From contig NC_081409.1 of NCBI RefSeq assembly GCF_030272615.1, positions 651,156,468-651,220,467 on the forward strand: a DNA stretch of 64,000 nucleotides. Direction: 5' to 3'. Made by a program: the position numbers and the translations under genes. Positions 1 through 11,251 of the stretch are shown here, one piece after another. The notes under the pieces are model-generated. The model worked only from the letters and a program-made list of their open reading frames with translations. It did no database searches and had not been told where the DNA came from. Numbering within the stretch: the first letter of the stretch is position 1; each line of letters opens with the position of its first letter. The stretch comes from Cryptomeria japonica. Taxonomy: Eukaryota > Streptophyta > Pinopsida > Cupressales > Cupressaceae.

Positions 1-317
1 TATAAAATTGCTTCATCAATTGATCACATTATGGCTTATTACAGTATATATAATGGTGATCATAAAAATTATGTTGGTGAAAATGAAAAGATATTTTATC
101 ATATCTTGAGATCCATTTATTGGGTTAACGTCATTTTAGACAAAGAGGACATAAAATTAAGATAATGAAATCTTATAAATTTATCACTCACCCAGTTAAC
201 CTTTTTCAAAAAATTAGCCATCATCACCTACAACAATTTTGTCTTTATCTTGAGATCCATGATGTGGGTCCCTCCAATTCTTGCTGAGGAGAGATAATGG
301 AATAATAGATATATGTG
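1..317. other. Unassigned AT-rich flank left of the 3.2 kb LTR
   Basis: No coding frame or transposon terminus is recognised here. A 14-base phrase, ATCTTGAGATCCAT, occurs twice (near 103 and 246), so this may be repeat-derived. It is not homologous to the DNA left of the second LTR copy (before 20155), which places the left boundary of the 3.2 kb repeat at about 318. Confidence 0.4.
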
Positions 318-2087
318 TACCTCTCGAGCTCCCAGTTGTTAATTAGTATTGCTGCCTCTTCTGGATCAGTGGAAGTATTTCGACTTGAGTTAGACCTTGT
401 TCTTCTTACATATTCTTTGTGGACTTTGGTTTGAGGTTTATTAATAACTTTCCACTTTTTCTTCTCCTTGGTGACACTTGACTAGATCCTCAAGCTTAGC
501 CATTGTATCATCCTTTCCAAAAAATTTGTTGTAATGGTTTAAATATCCAAATCCTCTTGGTTGGACCATCTGATAGCAGTAAGACGTCTTTGATCAATTC
601 CCTTCTCCTTGAATGTAGGATCAAGGAGCACACCATCATCCCTTAACTCCTTAGGGATATTTGTTTCAACTTTAAATTTCCTAATCTATGGCACTGACAA
701 CCTATAATATCCCTTCTCCCTTACCTCAAACCTATCTTGCAAATTAGCCCAAAAATCCTCTAAAGCCAACTTGTGACCCTTGTAAGAAATAGGTATCATA
801 TGTTTTAGCTTATAGGTCCCTTGAGTAATTAAATTCTTTTAAGCTCAAATCCTGGAGCTCTTGTTCTATCGCCTTGGCTGCCTGTATATTAAAATATGTA
901 TAATGTTATAGAAACACTGGTAAAATAATTCACGTCTTATGCTTCAAAGTCAATAATGCCTATAGGCCCACCAATTGCCTAGCATATTTCAAAATGATTA
1001 TCTTGTTGCTGCAAAATATTTCTAAAAGAAAAGGATTTCATGTGAATCTGTTAACCCCTAGATATGTTGATCATTGATTTTGTAAGAACCAACACCCCCA
1101 TTACTTGATCATTTGCATTGCTTCTGGGGTTAGTTTGTATCCTATATCCCCTGTTAGTTTTATTATTACAAAATAAATAAATGCACCATTTAACCTTTTG
1201 AAATGTAACTTAGTCTGTGAGATAGGTAGTTGAGTGTAATATTCACACACTCTTTTTTGTCCAGGTTCTTCTCCTAGTCTTCCTTTAGTCTTCAGCCCTG
1301 GGAAATTACCAGCACGAGTGACCACCCATATAACATAAGAATTCATAAAGAACTTCTTCATTTGAAGGACTGCAATCATCTGATTATGAATGTTATCTAA
1401 AATAATCTGACCAACCAAAATATTCTTTGCTAATCAAAATTATGGTCATGTAATGGAACATCCATGTGTAAAAATCCTACAGTCTAGCTTTCTAAAGGCT
1501 CTTCTTAGCATGATGATGAGGTCTCTTTGAGGCTCCTGTAAATCGACTCTCAAAATATCTGTAGCCTTTAGACCGATTTTCCTTGGCTCTTCTAGTTATG
1601 CTTCATTAATGTGTCTTTTGGAATTAGAAGCATTCTTTATAAATATGGAAGTGGACTGCTCTTCGGTTGTTACCAGAACCTCTTCCCTCACTGGCATCCC
1701 AAAAGTCATCCCTATCATGTCAAGGGACAGGTCTACAATTACATTCTTGTCTGCATCAACACATTGCCTTGTCTCCTGACGGTAGTATTTAACAATTGTC
1801 ATGATAAGCTTGGGCGACTGCATGGCTTGAGGAAAGATAGTTGCCTCTACCAATCATGATCTCTTGATCCTTCTATATGGGCTTTCTAGTGTATGAGGTG
1901 TAGGTGTTAGTTGGGTTTTGATGTCTTTAATCTCTATATAGTCGATCTCAATATCAGTCATCCACTGAACTTCATCTTCGAGCTTTGAGGTGAGAGTTTG
2001 TCCTTGATACCGATACTTCATTTTTATTTGCTTCTTGTCAAGCTTGGCTTCTTCCATTGTCCTGTTCTTTCTTGTGGATGGGTCCAT
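318..2087 (-). pseudogene. 5' part of an antisense LTR-encoded ORF, left copy
   Basis: Minus-strand frame starting MDPSTRKNRT at 2087 and continuing in pieces (1854-2087, 1596-1853, 1101-1418) with stops and frameshifts. The best-preserved block reads VIWVVTRAGNFPGLKTKGRL, also present at 20922-21230 in the other copy, so it was once under protein-level constraint. A pyrimidine tract ending TTTCTTTCAG precedes the ATG by about 14 bases in this copy and TTTCTTGTAG does so in the other, which looks like a conserved splice acceptor for a 5'-UTR intron. The frame ends at the LTR edge at 318; in the right copy it continues into internal DNA. No domain recognised. Decayed and probably not expressed as intact protein. 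Confidence 0.55.
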
Positions 2088-2149
2088 CAATATTCTTTAT
2101 CCTGAAAGAAAAGATCAATAATTAGCTATTACTTCATATTATCAAATCA

Positions 2150-3450
2150 TTAGATATTTCAGAACTTTGGGGTTTCGGGGTTCTGAGGCATAAAACTCTT
2201 CAAAATAGCTAATTTTATGATTTCAAGGTTTTGGGGTCCTAAGTTGAGGAAAGGGAAAGACAACTAATTTTGAAACTTTGGGGTTCCAGGTTAGGGAAAG
2301 GACTTCAAAAGGAAAATTTTGGAACTCCATGATTCTGGGGTAAGTAGAACATTCCAAAATTTAGTTTCAAAACTTCAAGGTTCTAGGGTTTTGAGGTAGG
2401 TAAGGTAGTCTGAAAACAGATTCTAGGATTCTAGGTTTTCGAGATCTCAAAATATGTAAACCTTTTCTCATAAGAGCACTTCTGAACTTCAGGGTTCAGG
2501 GTTGGGTAAAACAAATTTTCACAAGGTGCAACAGTTTCAGGATTTTAGGATCTCAAGGTGGGTAAAACTTTGTCGAAAGAGCATTTGGGAACTCTGGGGT
2601 TTCGGGGTGTTGAATAGGGTAGAACTTAGGCATATTGGAATTTTGGGATCTCGAAATACCAAAACTTAGGGTTTCACAAAAAGAAGACCAGATCAGCTAA
2701 TTTTATTGAAAGAATGCAAAATTTCATCTAACCTAGCCTAAAATATATGAAATGACAAGAAAATGAAACAAACAAACCAACCTAGAAAGGCAACAATGCG
2801 AAAAAAATGAACGAGAGAGGAAGTGGAAAGAGCTCGAATTTCAAAGCAAAGTAGTGCACAAATGAATGAAAATCACCCATCGGACCCTATTTATACCCTC
2901 CTATTCGGTGTCTGTACGGCCTCACTAAACACGACCTTAGGATTCTAGGGTTCTGGAATCTTGAGACAAAATAAAGGGAAGCTCAGAATTCAAGGTTTTC
3001 GAGTCCCACACAAAAAGACACCTCGGGACTTTGGGGTTCCAGAGTTCCGAAGCGAAACACAAGGCGAGTCTGGGAGTTTGGGGTTTTAAAATGCCGCAAC
3101 TCAAACAAAATACAACAAAACAGGAAGAAGTTGAGATTCTGGGTTTATGGGATTCTGAGGCTTCCATAGAACAAAGAAAAGAAGACTTCAGTATTCTGGG
3201 GTTCCAAGGTCTTCAACAAAACAAAGAAAATAAGAATTCAAAATTTTGGAGGTTCTGGGGTTCTCAGCTCTTCAAAAAAACCAAGCAAACAAAACCAGAC
3301 TTCAGAATTTTGAGGTTCTAAGGTCTGGACAAAAACACAAAGGCACACATACCACTCTGGAACTTTGGGGTTCCGAGGTTCTGAAGCAAAGACAAAACAA
3401 GCAAAAGGGGGCACCTCGAAACTTTGGGTTTCCAAGGTTCCGAGGTGTCC
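2150..3450. repeat. Array of short GAAC...GTTC imperfect palindromes in the left LTR
   Basis: A loose motif of the form (C)GAAC-YYYRG-GGTTC(CG)AGG recurs dozens of times at irregular spacing of roughly 35-70 bases, on both sides of the TATA-like box near 2890. Many units are small inverted repeats. The pattern gives rise to spurious frames on both strands between 2937 and 3667, which are not genes. The same array is found in the right LTR. Confidence 0.7.
2887..2895 (-). promoter_or_regulatory. TATA-like box facing the minus strand (left LTR)
   Basis: On the minus strand this reads TATAAATAG within GGGTATAAATAGGGTCC. It is conserved at 22696-22704 in the other LTR copy. It lies ~800 bases upstream of the minus-strand frame that starts at 2087, so it could drive the antisense transcript; or it could be the LTR promoter if the element is minus-sense. 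Confidence 0.55.
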
Positions 3451-3568
3451 AAAGGAAAAAAACAAAAGAAAGGAAAAAAGAAAGAAAACAAAAGATAGGC
3501 AAAAAAGGGGAGACCCGCATTTACATGCCAGAGGAAATGATGGGGGTAGATATGCAAGGCATAACAAA

Positions 3569-3576
3569 TGGCGACT
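3569..3576 (+). other. Candidate primer-binding site (tRNA-Arg type), degenerate
   Basis: TGGCGACT, seven bases after the LTR end, matches the first eight bases of the plant tRNA-Arg type PBS (TGGCGACTCCGCTGGGG). The following bases diverge. An eight-base match at the expected place supports plus-sense orientation for the 318-23290 element but is weak alone. Confidence 0.4.
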
Positions 3577-4599
3577 TTATGTAAAAAATGACTCTAGGCA
3601 TTTTAGAATGTTAGAATCTTCGATTTCACAGACTTCCCAGGCTATTGTCATTCAAGGTAATACATAAGAAGAAAAGTATGAATGAACCAATTACCAAACA
3701 ATTGAATTAAGACAAAACAAGATCAGCCTTAAGTGTGTGCTTTTGATTAATTACCCCATCTTTCTAATCATAAAGCTTAACAATAGAAGATGAGTCCAAG
3801 TTACGTGAGTGAAACCAACTATGTGTTTTGTGCAATGTTGTCCTGGGCATAGCTCTACTACTAGCCAAGTGTCTATAGCCACGTAAGAGATACCTTTGGT
3901 CCCCGTCAAGTAGTGCTCCACTGCAAGCTAGGTGTCTATAGCCCCAGTGGAGATTGCTTAAGACACCCTAATAAGTTGCATCAAATTAATAATTTCTATT
4001 ATTCTTTCCTCTCTTTTTTTTTTGGAACATACTTTCATTTATTGGATATAAAGCCTTGACCGCTTGAAACTTAAGGCAACTTTCAAAGCAATGAAGCTGT
4101 GAAATCGAGTGGGGGACCACGGTGGACAACGATAAACAACCCGACTTCAGATTTTTCACTTGGAAACAAGCTCCATTGGCATCTTCAAGGATTTCATGAT
4201 GTATCTTAATGTGACAATGGTGTTGGGCAATCAAGTTAGTCTTCACCAATTGAATATCAAAAACTCAAGTCACCATTAACCTCTTATACTCCAACTTGGA
4301 CGAATGTAGGAAAGGATTTCAAAACTATCCAGGGATAATGAAGTTATAAAGATCTAAGAGTTGAAGTCTCTTAGAATTTAATCTTGTTGTGCAAATAATA
4401 TCTACCATATCAAAACTTTGAGCATAAATACTTTCCCCAAATGAAACAAAGCAACAAACAACAACAAACAAAACAAAACACAAACACAAACACAAACACA
4501 AACAAGCAAAACAAACAAACAAAACAAAAGCAAACAAAACAACAAAATAACTAAATTACTATTATACAAAGGATCAAGCTCAATTTTAGATTAATCAAA
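3577..4599. other. Non-coding stretch between the LTR and the integrase remnant
   Basis: No convincing gene. A 13-base phrase around GTGTCTATAGCC is repeated near 3870 and 3930. On the minus strand a purine run (11 A followed by GAGAGGAAAG, near 3998-4020) sits downstream of the integrase and could be a polypurine tract. No copy of the 17106-17926 LTR was found next to it. AAACA/ACAAA low-complexity DNA fills 4440-4550 and explains the hydrophobic minus-strand frame there. Confidence 0.45.
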
Positions 4600-5700
4600 A
4601 TAATGCTTGAGAAACTGACCATTTATAGGCAATAGTACATGTTCTCCAGTTAACGAGCTCAACCAGAAGGTGTTCTCTCCCAAAATTTCAACAATTTGGT
4701 ACGGTCCTAACTATAGCCTTTCAAACTTATGGTGATCACCCTTCTTTTATTTGGCTTTGTTCCTAAAAATAACTAAGTCAGAGATCCAGAAGGCTTTCAA
4801 CTTCGCTCTTTTATCAAACCATCACTTAACAACAACTTGATGCTTAGAAAAATACTATAAGGTATTTGTCCTACTCTCATCAATTTCTAACAAATTTAGG
4901 AGGCGAACTTCCACTTGGTCCTCAATTTCAATTTCTTTCATCAGCTAGAGGACAGGGATTTGTAAATTGACCGGGAAAACGGGGTTTTGGCCATAGACAA
5001 GGTACTATGGAGAAGTCCCTAGGGAAGCCTTAATTCTTGTTCTATCATCCCAAAGGGCATACTTAAATTAGTTGTTCCAATCTCTAGGATTCTTCTCAAG
5101 CAACTTGTTAATGACATCTAAGATATTCTTATTAGTACGCTCAACTACTCCATTTCCCTAAGGATAATAATTAGATGAAAACTTAAGAACTACATTGAAT
5201 TCATAAGCCCATTGCATTAATTGTGCATAAGTGAAATGTGGGTTGTTGTCACATACTAGAGCAAAGGGCATTCCAAACCTGGTGATGATATGTTCTTCAA
5301 GTAATTTAAGGATTGTTTCCGCGGTAACATTCTTACATGCTTAGGCTTTTGTCCAGCAGGTGCAATAATCATTATCTGTCAATATGAACCTGTGCTCTAA
5401 AGATGAATTGGAGTTAATTACTCTAAAAAAATCCAATGCCCATTGGACAAAATGTTTGACCTTGAAAACTGGTTGAAGGGGCATAGCTGGATTCCTTTCC
5501 CTAGAATTCGTTGTCTAACAGGTGTGACAGAGTCTTACATGTTCATGAGTGTCCTTGAAGATACTAGGCCAATACTAACCCGCTTTTAGGATTTGATGTG
5601 TTGTTGCATCTACTGACCCATAGCTCATACCATACTTCCCATGAAATTATTCAATCATCTTGCTTACTTCTTGGTGGCTAGACATATAATATAGATGCCT
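4600..5700 (-). pseudogene. Ty3/gypsy integrase remnant (nested element N)
   Basis: Reading the minus strand with frameshifts and stops gives the integrase core and C-terminal region: ...FGMPFALVCDN..., then GNGVVERTNKNILDVINKLL (the conserved Q/GNG-x-x-E-x-x-N block), then NPRDWNN, followed by GPYQIVEILGENTF near 4690, which resembles the C-terminal DNA-binding module of plant gypsy integrases. Several in-frame stops make it inactive. It is the last pol domain of the minus-strand element whose gag begins near 17034. Integrase joins cDNA to host DNA; domain order here is RT, RNase H, integrase. Confidence 0.75.
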
Positions 5701-5859
5701 TCATAGTTTTTTTGATAAAGTGTAGAATACTTAATCATAAAATTAGCACTTTTGAGCCTCAAATCTCGCCTCTGTGTTGTAGTTAGTCCTTTTGGGAATC
5801 TATTGTTCAGTAGAATGAATATCAAGTCAGTGTACCATGGATCTTGCGTGAAGGACTTA

Positions 5860-6330
5860 AGGGTGTATTGTTGGCACTAAATGTGGGGAGTATCAACTAT
5901 TATATCTTGCAACAAACCTTGGCCTCTCACCAATCTTATGGGATGCATTTCTAAATCAAACTCTTGCAAAATGGCCATCCATTTTCTACGACGCTCTCCA
6001 AGTTCACTTTGCATTAAAAGCAACTTGACTGCTTGGTCAAACACAATTGCATATATCTTACTCCTCAAGATATAGTGCCTAATTTTCCTAACAACTCTTA
6101 CCAAAGAGAAGGCCTGTTTCTCAAGAGCCAAATATCTCATCTCAGCATTTTTAAAAGGTGCTCATGAATGCAATTGGATTTTCATCACCTCCTTGTCTTT
6201 GTGTCAAAACAACAACACCAGAATGTAATGAAGCAAAATAATATATATAGAATGACAAGGTGTAATCAATATTGGTCAATACAGGAGCTTCTGTGATGAA
6301 ATTCTTGATCCTGGCAAATGACTCTTTCGC
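5860..6330 (-). pseudogene. RNase H domain remnant of element N
   Basis: The clearest piece (5877-6140) begins MRYLALEKQAFSLVRVVRKI and continues to KWMAILQEFDLEMHPIR, the usual tail of the gypsy RNase H domain (LEKEALALV...KFRHYLL...; KWQ-LL-EFD). Upstream (6150-6330) the frame shows YFASLHSGVVVLTQRQG, matching the start of that domain, with a stop. It follows RT directly on the minus strand, as expected for gypsy pol. Inactive because of frame breaks. Confidence 0.75.
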
Positions 6331-8622
6331 TTATGTGTGCCACTCTATCTTGGGATCCTTCTTCATCATCTCATTCAATGGTTTGACTATCTCTACAAAT
6401 CCAGTGGTGAATTTTCTCATAAATTTAATTATCCCGAAGAAAGATCTCATCTCTTTCTTACTTCCTGGCATTTGCAATTTCAGTATGGCTTCCACTTGGT
6501 CTAGGTAGATTGATATTCCTTTTTCGGAGATCACATGACCAAGGCGCTATTGGCAACAACAATGACGAAAACTGAGAGGGGGGGTGAATTAGTTTTTGTC
6601 AGATCTATAAACATAACCACAAAAAAAGATATGATAAACTGCAACAATAACAGAGATATGCAAATTGAAGACACAACACACAACACAAAAATTTTGACGT
6701 GGAAAACTCGGTTAAGGGAAAAACCACGGTGGGAACTTATCCACAGTAAGATGATACTCTGCAATAGTATGTGTAAATATTACAATGGGGAATGCACATG
6801 CATCCAGGCACACTGCCTAGAGCTCACTGCTCAAAAGATAATGACTCAAAATCCTACAACCCTTAGGGAAGTCTGACTGACTTACAACAAGATTCAGACT
6901 ATAATCTGGAAGAAATGAACTGCAATAATAGCATCTCCAAATGCCTGATGATAGTTCTGGATAAGCACAAATGTTTGCCATGCAACACCAATCTCTTTTC
7001 AGTCACAATACCAAAGGATGAATCCTTGTTCATACATAAACCCCTCTCTGATAATGTAGACACAACCTCGACCACCTAATTGCATGACAATATCACCTAT
7101 ATATATAAATCATCAAACTTGACAACAAGGTCAACTAAACCCTCAACTTAGAATTACAAAATTACATTAAATGATACAAAGATCGACCATCAAACCAATA
7201 CAATGATTTAAATGACTTAACATTGACCTAATTCAAATCCCTAAATGCTCAACTCCACCAGAAATAATGCCAAGATCAACCGCAACACACTACACCACTA
7301 GAAAAACCAAATAACACGAAGAACATCACCGGTTCATGAGAACCACCAAAAAATTGCGCAACAATCAATAGAGATCATAAAAACAAATAGGAAACAATTA
7401 GGAAACACTAGCAAGAACATTAGAATCATCAGTAACAACTGTACGAACACCACTTATCGAATCTTCATTTGTTAATGTCTAAAACTTAAGAGCACAACCA
7501 ATCAACAATTGTCACGAAAAAAGATAACTTGTGGAGCACCAAATCATGATCCATATGAAATGAAGATACACAAGAGCATCCCAAACAATATCCCAAAATA
7601 TCATCTCAATATCTGATCACACTGAATATACCGGAGGACATACCGGACTCTGCAAAACACAAATACAACAAAAACAAAACTGCAAACCAGATCATAAGAT
7701 CTTCCCAATCTAAAAGCACCAGAGCAAATCACAGGAATATGTTGACATCAATAACAACAAAATGTCCTAGCAGCAACAATGTCCAACAATCTCAACCAAG
7801 AGCTTCCCTTCGGCAACCCAAAACACACACTTCTTGGGATTAAGAGATATCCAATATTTTTGGCATCTTTCTAACACTTTACACAGATGGTCTTTCCCGA
7901 TTTTAGAGAATATAGTGAGGTTGTCCATATATATGATGATGCACTTGCCAATCAACTCCTTGAAGACAGTATCCATTTCTCTTTGAAAGGTTGCGTTAGT
8001 GTTTATCAATTTGAATGGCATTCAACAATATGCATAAGTACCCCATTAAGTGGTGAAAGTTATCTTCAAACGATCTTCATGATTGACCAACACTTGATTA
8101 TACCCAGAATAGTCGTCAAGGGTTAAGGAACGACATCCTCTATGAACCATTCATGACCTACAAAACTTCATCCAAGGAAGGTATGGGATAGTTGTCTTTT
8201 TCTGATTCCTTATTGAGATTTTAGAAATCTACACACAACCTAATCTCTCCATTTTTTTTCGTACCGGTGCCCGATTAGCCACTAAGGTGGAATGGCATAC
8301 AGGGAAAATAATCCTAGCAGCAAACAATTTCTGAACTTTTTTGAAAATAAAGGGTTCTATCAAGAAATTGATAGGTCGTTGTTTTCTGTCTAAATGGTTT
8401 TGTGTTGGGTTTTAATGGTATAATATGTGTAATAATAGATGTATCAAATATTTTTAGGTCTTCATACCCCCATGCTATAACATCATTGTACTCTTTTAGG
8501 ATTTGTAAGATTTTCTCCCTCTTAATGGGACTACAAATCTTCCCAATGTAAACTATCTTCTCTTGACCTTCTTGACCAATATTGTGTGGTTCATATTTTC
8601 CAACATGGGAATCAGTGGCCAA
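6331..8622 (-). pseudogene. Reverse transcriptase of element N, split by a solo LTR
   Basis: Minus-strand RT in the expected order: pre-RT segment with DVIAWGYEDLKIFDTSIITH and IPLKPNTKPFRQK (8314-8622); NGEIRLCVDF and EKDNYPIPSLDEVL near 8140-8280; then MPFKLINTNATFQREMDTVF and the catalytic box as YMDN instead of Y-[VLM]-DD (7767-8021). The coding sequence is broken at EGKLL and resumes in frame as ISEKGISIYLDQVEAIL at 6331-6534 after the 6544-7794 insertion. Multiple stops plus the Asp-to-Asn change show it is dead. The pre-RT wording is typical of Tat-type gypsy elements. Confidence 0.8.
6544..7794 (-). mobile_element. Solo copia-type LTR inserted into the RT of element N
   Basis: A 1.25 kb block with no coding capacity interrupts the RT frame. 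ACCAAG occurs at both edges (6538-6543 and 7795-7800), consistent with a target duplication. On the minus strand it starts TGAGATTGTTGG and near its end shows AATTCACCCCCCCTCTCAG, a hallmark of copia LTR 3' ends; ACCGAGTTTTCCACGTCAAA lies upstream (near 6700), another copia LTR phrase. The end at 6544 lacks the usual CA, so the exact border is uncertain. Inserted after the gypsy element, because it cuts its RT. Confidence 0.65.
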
Positions 8623-8630
8623 TCTTTCTT

Positions 8631-9250
8631 TTACCCTGGGATCAGAGTCAAAAAGTCATCTAAGGTGGCCATACATTTAGGAATAACATTCATGGAGAGG
8701 TTAACAATATCCTCGTTACTATCTTCATCGGTGGTGTCTGATCTATCATCTTCATCAATAATTTGCTCTTCAAAGGCCCCAAAATTGAAGACTTGGAAAT
8801 GAGTGATGTTGCTGGGTATGGTGGGTGTGGAGACCAGCTCTACATAGAATCTTTTCAAAGGAGACTGACTTACTGGTTCCAATGAACTCGCTGCTATAGC
8901 CAATGCATCTAATAGTCCATTTCTTTTTTTGGGTACTAACTGAATGTCAAATGCATCAAAGTCTTCAATCAACCCCCATACCCAGTTCCTATATGCCACC
9001 AACCATTTATCATGACACGCATACTGACTCCTTACTTGCTTAACCACCAACTTGGAATCTCTTTGCACCTTTAAGCATTTAAATCCCTTCTTGAGGGCAA
9101 AGAGGAGTCCTCTAACTAAGGCCTCATATTAAGTCATTTTGTTAGTACAAGAGAATTGGAGTCGATACGAGGTTAGAATTTTTTTTCCTTTGGGGATAAT
9201 TTAGTTCAACTCTAGCTCCACTGCCTTGCTTGGATTTAGATCCATCAAAC
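8631..9250 (-). pseudogene. Extra (archaeal-like) RNase H domain upstream of RT in element N
   Basis: Minus strand from 9250: KFDGSKSKQGSGAGVEL, SYRLQFSCTNKMT-stop-YEALVRGLLFALKKG, then (8631-9068) DSKLVVKQVRSQYACHDKWL, AYRNWVWGLIEDFDAFDIQ, VPKKRNGLLDALAIAAS. These are the D-G-S...GSGAG, TNN-AEYEAL, GDS-LV-QV and N-x-x-AD-LA blocks of the second RNase H found in Tat-lineage elements. Here it lies between protease and RT. It is followed by an acidic tail (DEDDRSDTTDEDSNEDI) and the pre-RT segment. One stop is visible in the TNN block. Confidence 0.75.
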
Positions 9251-9829
9251 TTCAAAAGTCAAATTTCATCTTTGATCTTCCTTATATTATGTTCTTTGGA
9301 AATGGCTATTATGGGAACTTTCATTGTTTGTGAATCTGATTGTCGTTCTTTAGAAATAGTATTTGTGAAATCCTTCATGAGATCCACTGCTAACTCATAA
9401 GTATCAGAAGGAATTTCAACAGTTGCAAGAATGAGTTGTTCAATATGTAGCTTTGTCATGGCCATGGTTTGGATCTTTTGTTTGTTCATGTTTCCCCTCT
9501 TGAGGAATTTTTATTTTAGGCCCCCAGTCTTCGCATTCTTCAGGTGCAATGTCATAATCAGTGTCTTCTTCAAAAGGAGGACTCATCAACTTTGTAACTT
9601 CATTTCTAAAAGCAATGCAAGCCACCTTTGAGTGTTCTTGGTGGTGAATTCTACACCATTAGGGTAGCAGCAAATCTTCAAGCTAAAGATCATTTCCTAA
9701 CAACTACATCCCTTGTTGCATCCTCGTAATGGACTTCTTGATCCTCTTCATTTGATCAAGAGCATCAACTTGTTGTGGCTTAGGTATGAGTGAAGCCGTG
9801 AAAGTTAAAATTTCATTCATTTTGTAAAC
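9251..9829 (-). other. Degraded linker coding region between protease and extra RNase H
   Basis: Minus-strand fragments (9440-9625, 9259-9489) encode acidic and polar text such as FEEDTDYDIAPEECEDWGPK and LILATVEIPSDTYELAVDLM, consistent with the poorly conserved spacer in Tat-type polyproteins. No catalytic motif. Stops at several places. Confidence 0.45.
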
Positions 9830-10338
9830 TCAAGGGCTTACTTCAATATAACCTACCTCAATAGTGGCTCGATAATCAGTAATCAGCTTCTTCAATCTGG
9901 GTTCACTATCAATCTGTATCTGGTTACTCACCCCTTTCCATGGAATCCACAAATAGGTGAAACATGTTGAGAAGTATCCTCCCAAAGTCTTTGACCAATC
10001 CCTACTAAGTAGCATCCTGTACACCTCAGGTATGTCAACAACTTGGATGTCTATGTAACGGGATACTCGGGATCAATGCCTAGCTGAATGTAAACATCTT
10101 TTAGCTCCTCAATTACATTAACTTCAGTCATATCCAACTGTACCACTTGGTTATTGGCACGAACTGGATTGAGACCCAATTTCTGGCAAATAGAATATGG
10201 CATTACATTTCCTAATGCTCCTAAATCTACCAAGCAATTATGTAGGTTTTTCCCAAAGATTTTTATACTTAATAGAAATGGAGGATTTTCAGTGTTATCA
10301 ATATGAGTTAATGTGTTAACATCTTCTATGCCTACCAT
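9830..10338 (-). pseudogene. Aspartic protease of element N
   Basis: At 10051-10338: NPPFLLSIKIFGKNLHNCLVDLGALGNVMPYSICQKLGL. The active-site triplet D-[ST]-G-A appears as DLGA, a change expected to harm catalysis. A frame break near 10024 is followed by MLLSRDWSKTLGGYFSTCFTYLWIP, matching the second conserved block (LLSR-W...LGG) of plant gypsy proteases. Processes the Gag-Pol polyprotein in active relatives. Confidence 0.75.
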
Positions 10339-10353
10339 TTTGACTTCATGACT

Positions 10354-11251
10354 TTATGCTTCCAATTGATCAAGTCTCTTAAGAAGAGCTTCCTTTTGCT
10401 TGGGGCAATACTGTAATACTTCTAAGAGAGACATTGTGGTGGCAGTATTCTCCATTCCTCTAGTGACATCATATGACCTCTTGGTAAAATATTCTTGACC
10501 TTTTTGTCCTTTTGAATTTATTCCTTGGAAGGGTGGAGGGGGAGGTGGATTGTTACTTGCGGTTGGGTCTGGCAAAACTTGGCTATCCTTAGGAGGCATA
10601 GGTGTAGTGAATGACCCTTTTGCTTGACTCCTCAAATTATAAGTATTTCTTATATTCTAAAAGGCCTCCACATCCTACACATGTGGTTCCGTCTAAGCTT
10701 CTCCTTCAAACTCCCTGAATAGGAAAGTATCTACTAGAATCGCAGTGTTGACTTTCTTAGGTTATTCAATAGAAGATCCTCTCGGTTGTGAATCAATTTG
10801 TGCAATCCTGATCATCTTCTCCATTTGAGCACAGTTAAGTTTCGAGTATGATGTAATATCGTGTAACATGCACCAATTAATCATTAAATTCATGTCAGCC
10901 ATATTAACCATCTGAGTCTGATTTGGATTATCTCTCGCATCGAGATGATCATGGTTTACACCTCCATTGTTCGGACCAGTATTCCACTATTTATTGTAAG
11001 GCTTGGGGTTATATCTCTGATTTTGGTTTTGATTTTGATAACCTCGCTGGTTGTTATATGACTGAGATCTGCTATACCCTCCTTGTGGGTTCATCCTTAA
11101 TTGGCTTAAATCAGTAGTGACTTGGGATATTATTTTCTCCAGTGCTTCTAATTTAGCCGAGAGGTGTGAGCCTTGGACAGTCGACGTTAGTGTTGTTTGA
11201 TTTGTAAAAACTATGAGGAGGATTATACGGTTGTATCATTCCATGTGGGGC
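10354..11251 (-). pseudogene. 3' part of gag of element N
   Basis: At 10354-10635 the minus strand encodes a Pro-rich piece with NNPPPPPPFQG and SLLEVLQYCPKQKEALLKRL, the motif that precedes protease in this group. The frame near 11200-11251 reads VAPHGMIQPYNPPHS and is collinear with the other half of gag ending at 15763, so the two were contiguous before the 4.5 kb insertion. Dense stops between 10640 and 11200. Confidence 0.6.

Larger units (their letters stand above)
318..3561 (+). repeat. Left copy of a ~3.2 kb direct repeat, probable 5' LTR of a large Tat-like element
   Basis: This segment is collinear with 20155-23290, with substitutions and small indels throughout, so the pair is old. 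Homology stops abruptly at both ends. The right copy starts TGCCT and both copies end AGGCA, a 5-bp terminal inverted repeat typical of LTRs; this copy starts TACCT, a one-base change. A PBS-like octamer (TGGCGACT) lies 7 bases beyond the right end. Seen: duplication and boundaries. Inferred: that it is the 5' LTR of a plus-sense element of ~23 kb. No target duplication could be matched (ATGTG on the left, TAATA on the right). The main doubt is that the TATA box and the long reading frame inside it face the minus strand. Confidence 0.6.

Noticed and set aside
3031-3667. Clustered frames on both strands
   Set aside because: Low-complexity GAAC...GTTC palindrome array lacks stops by composition; both strands are open, no protein family.
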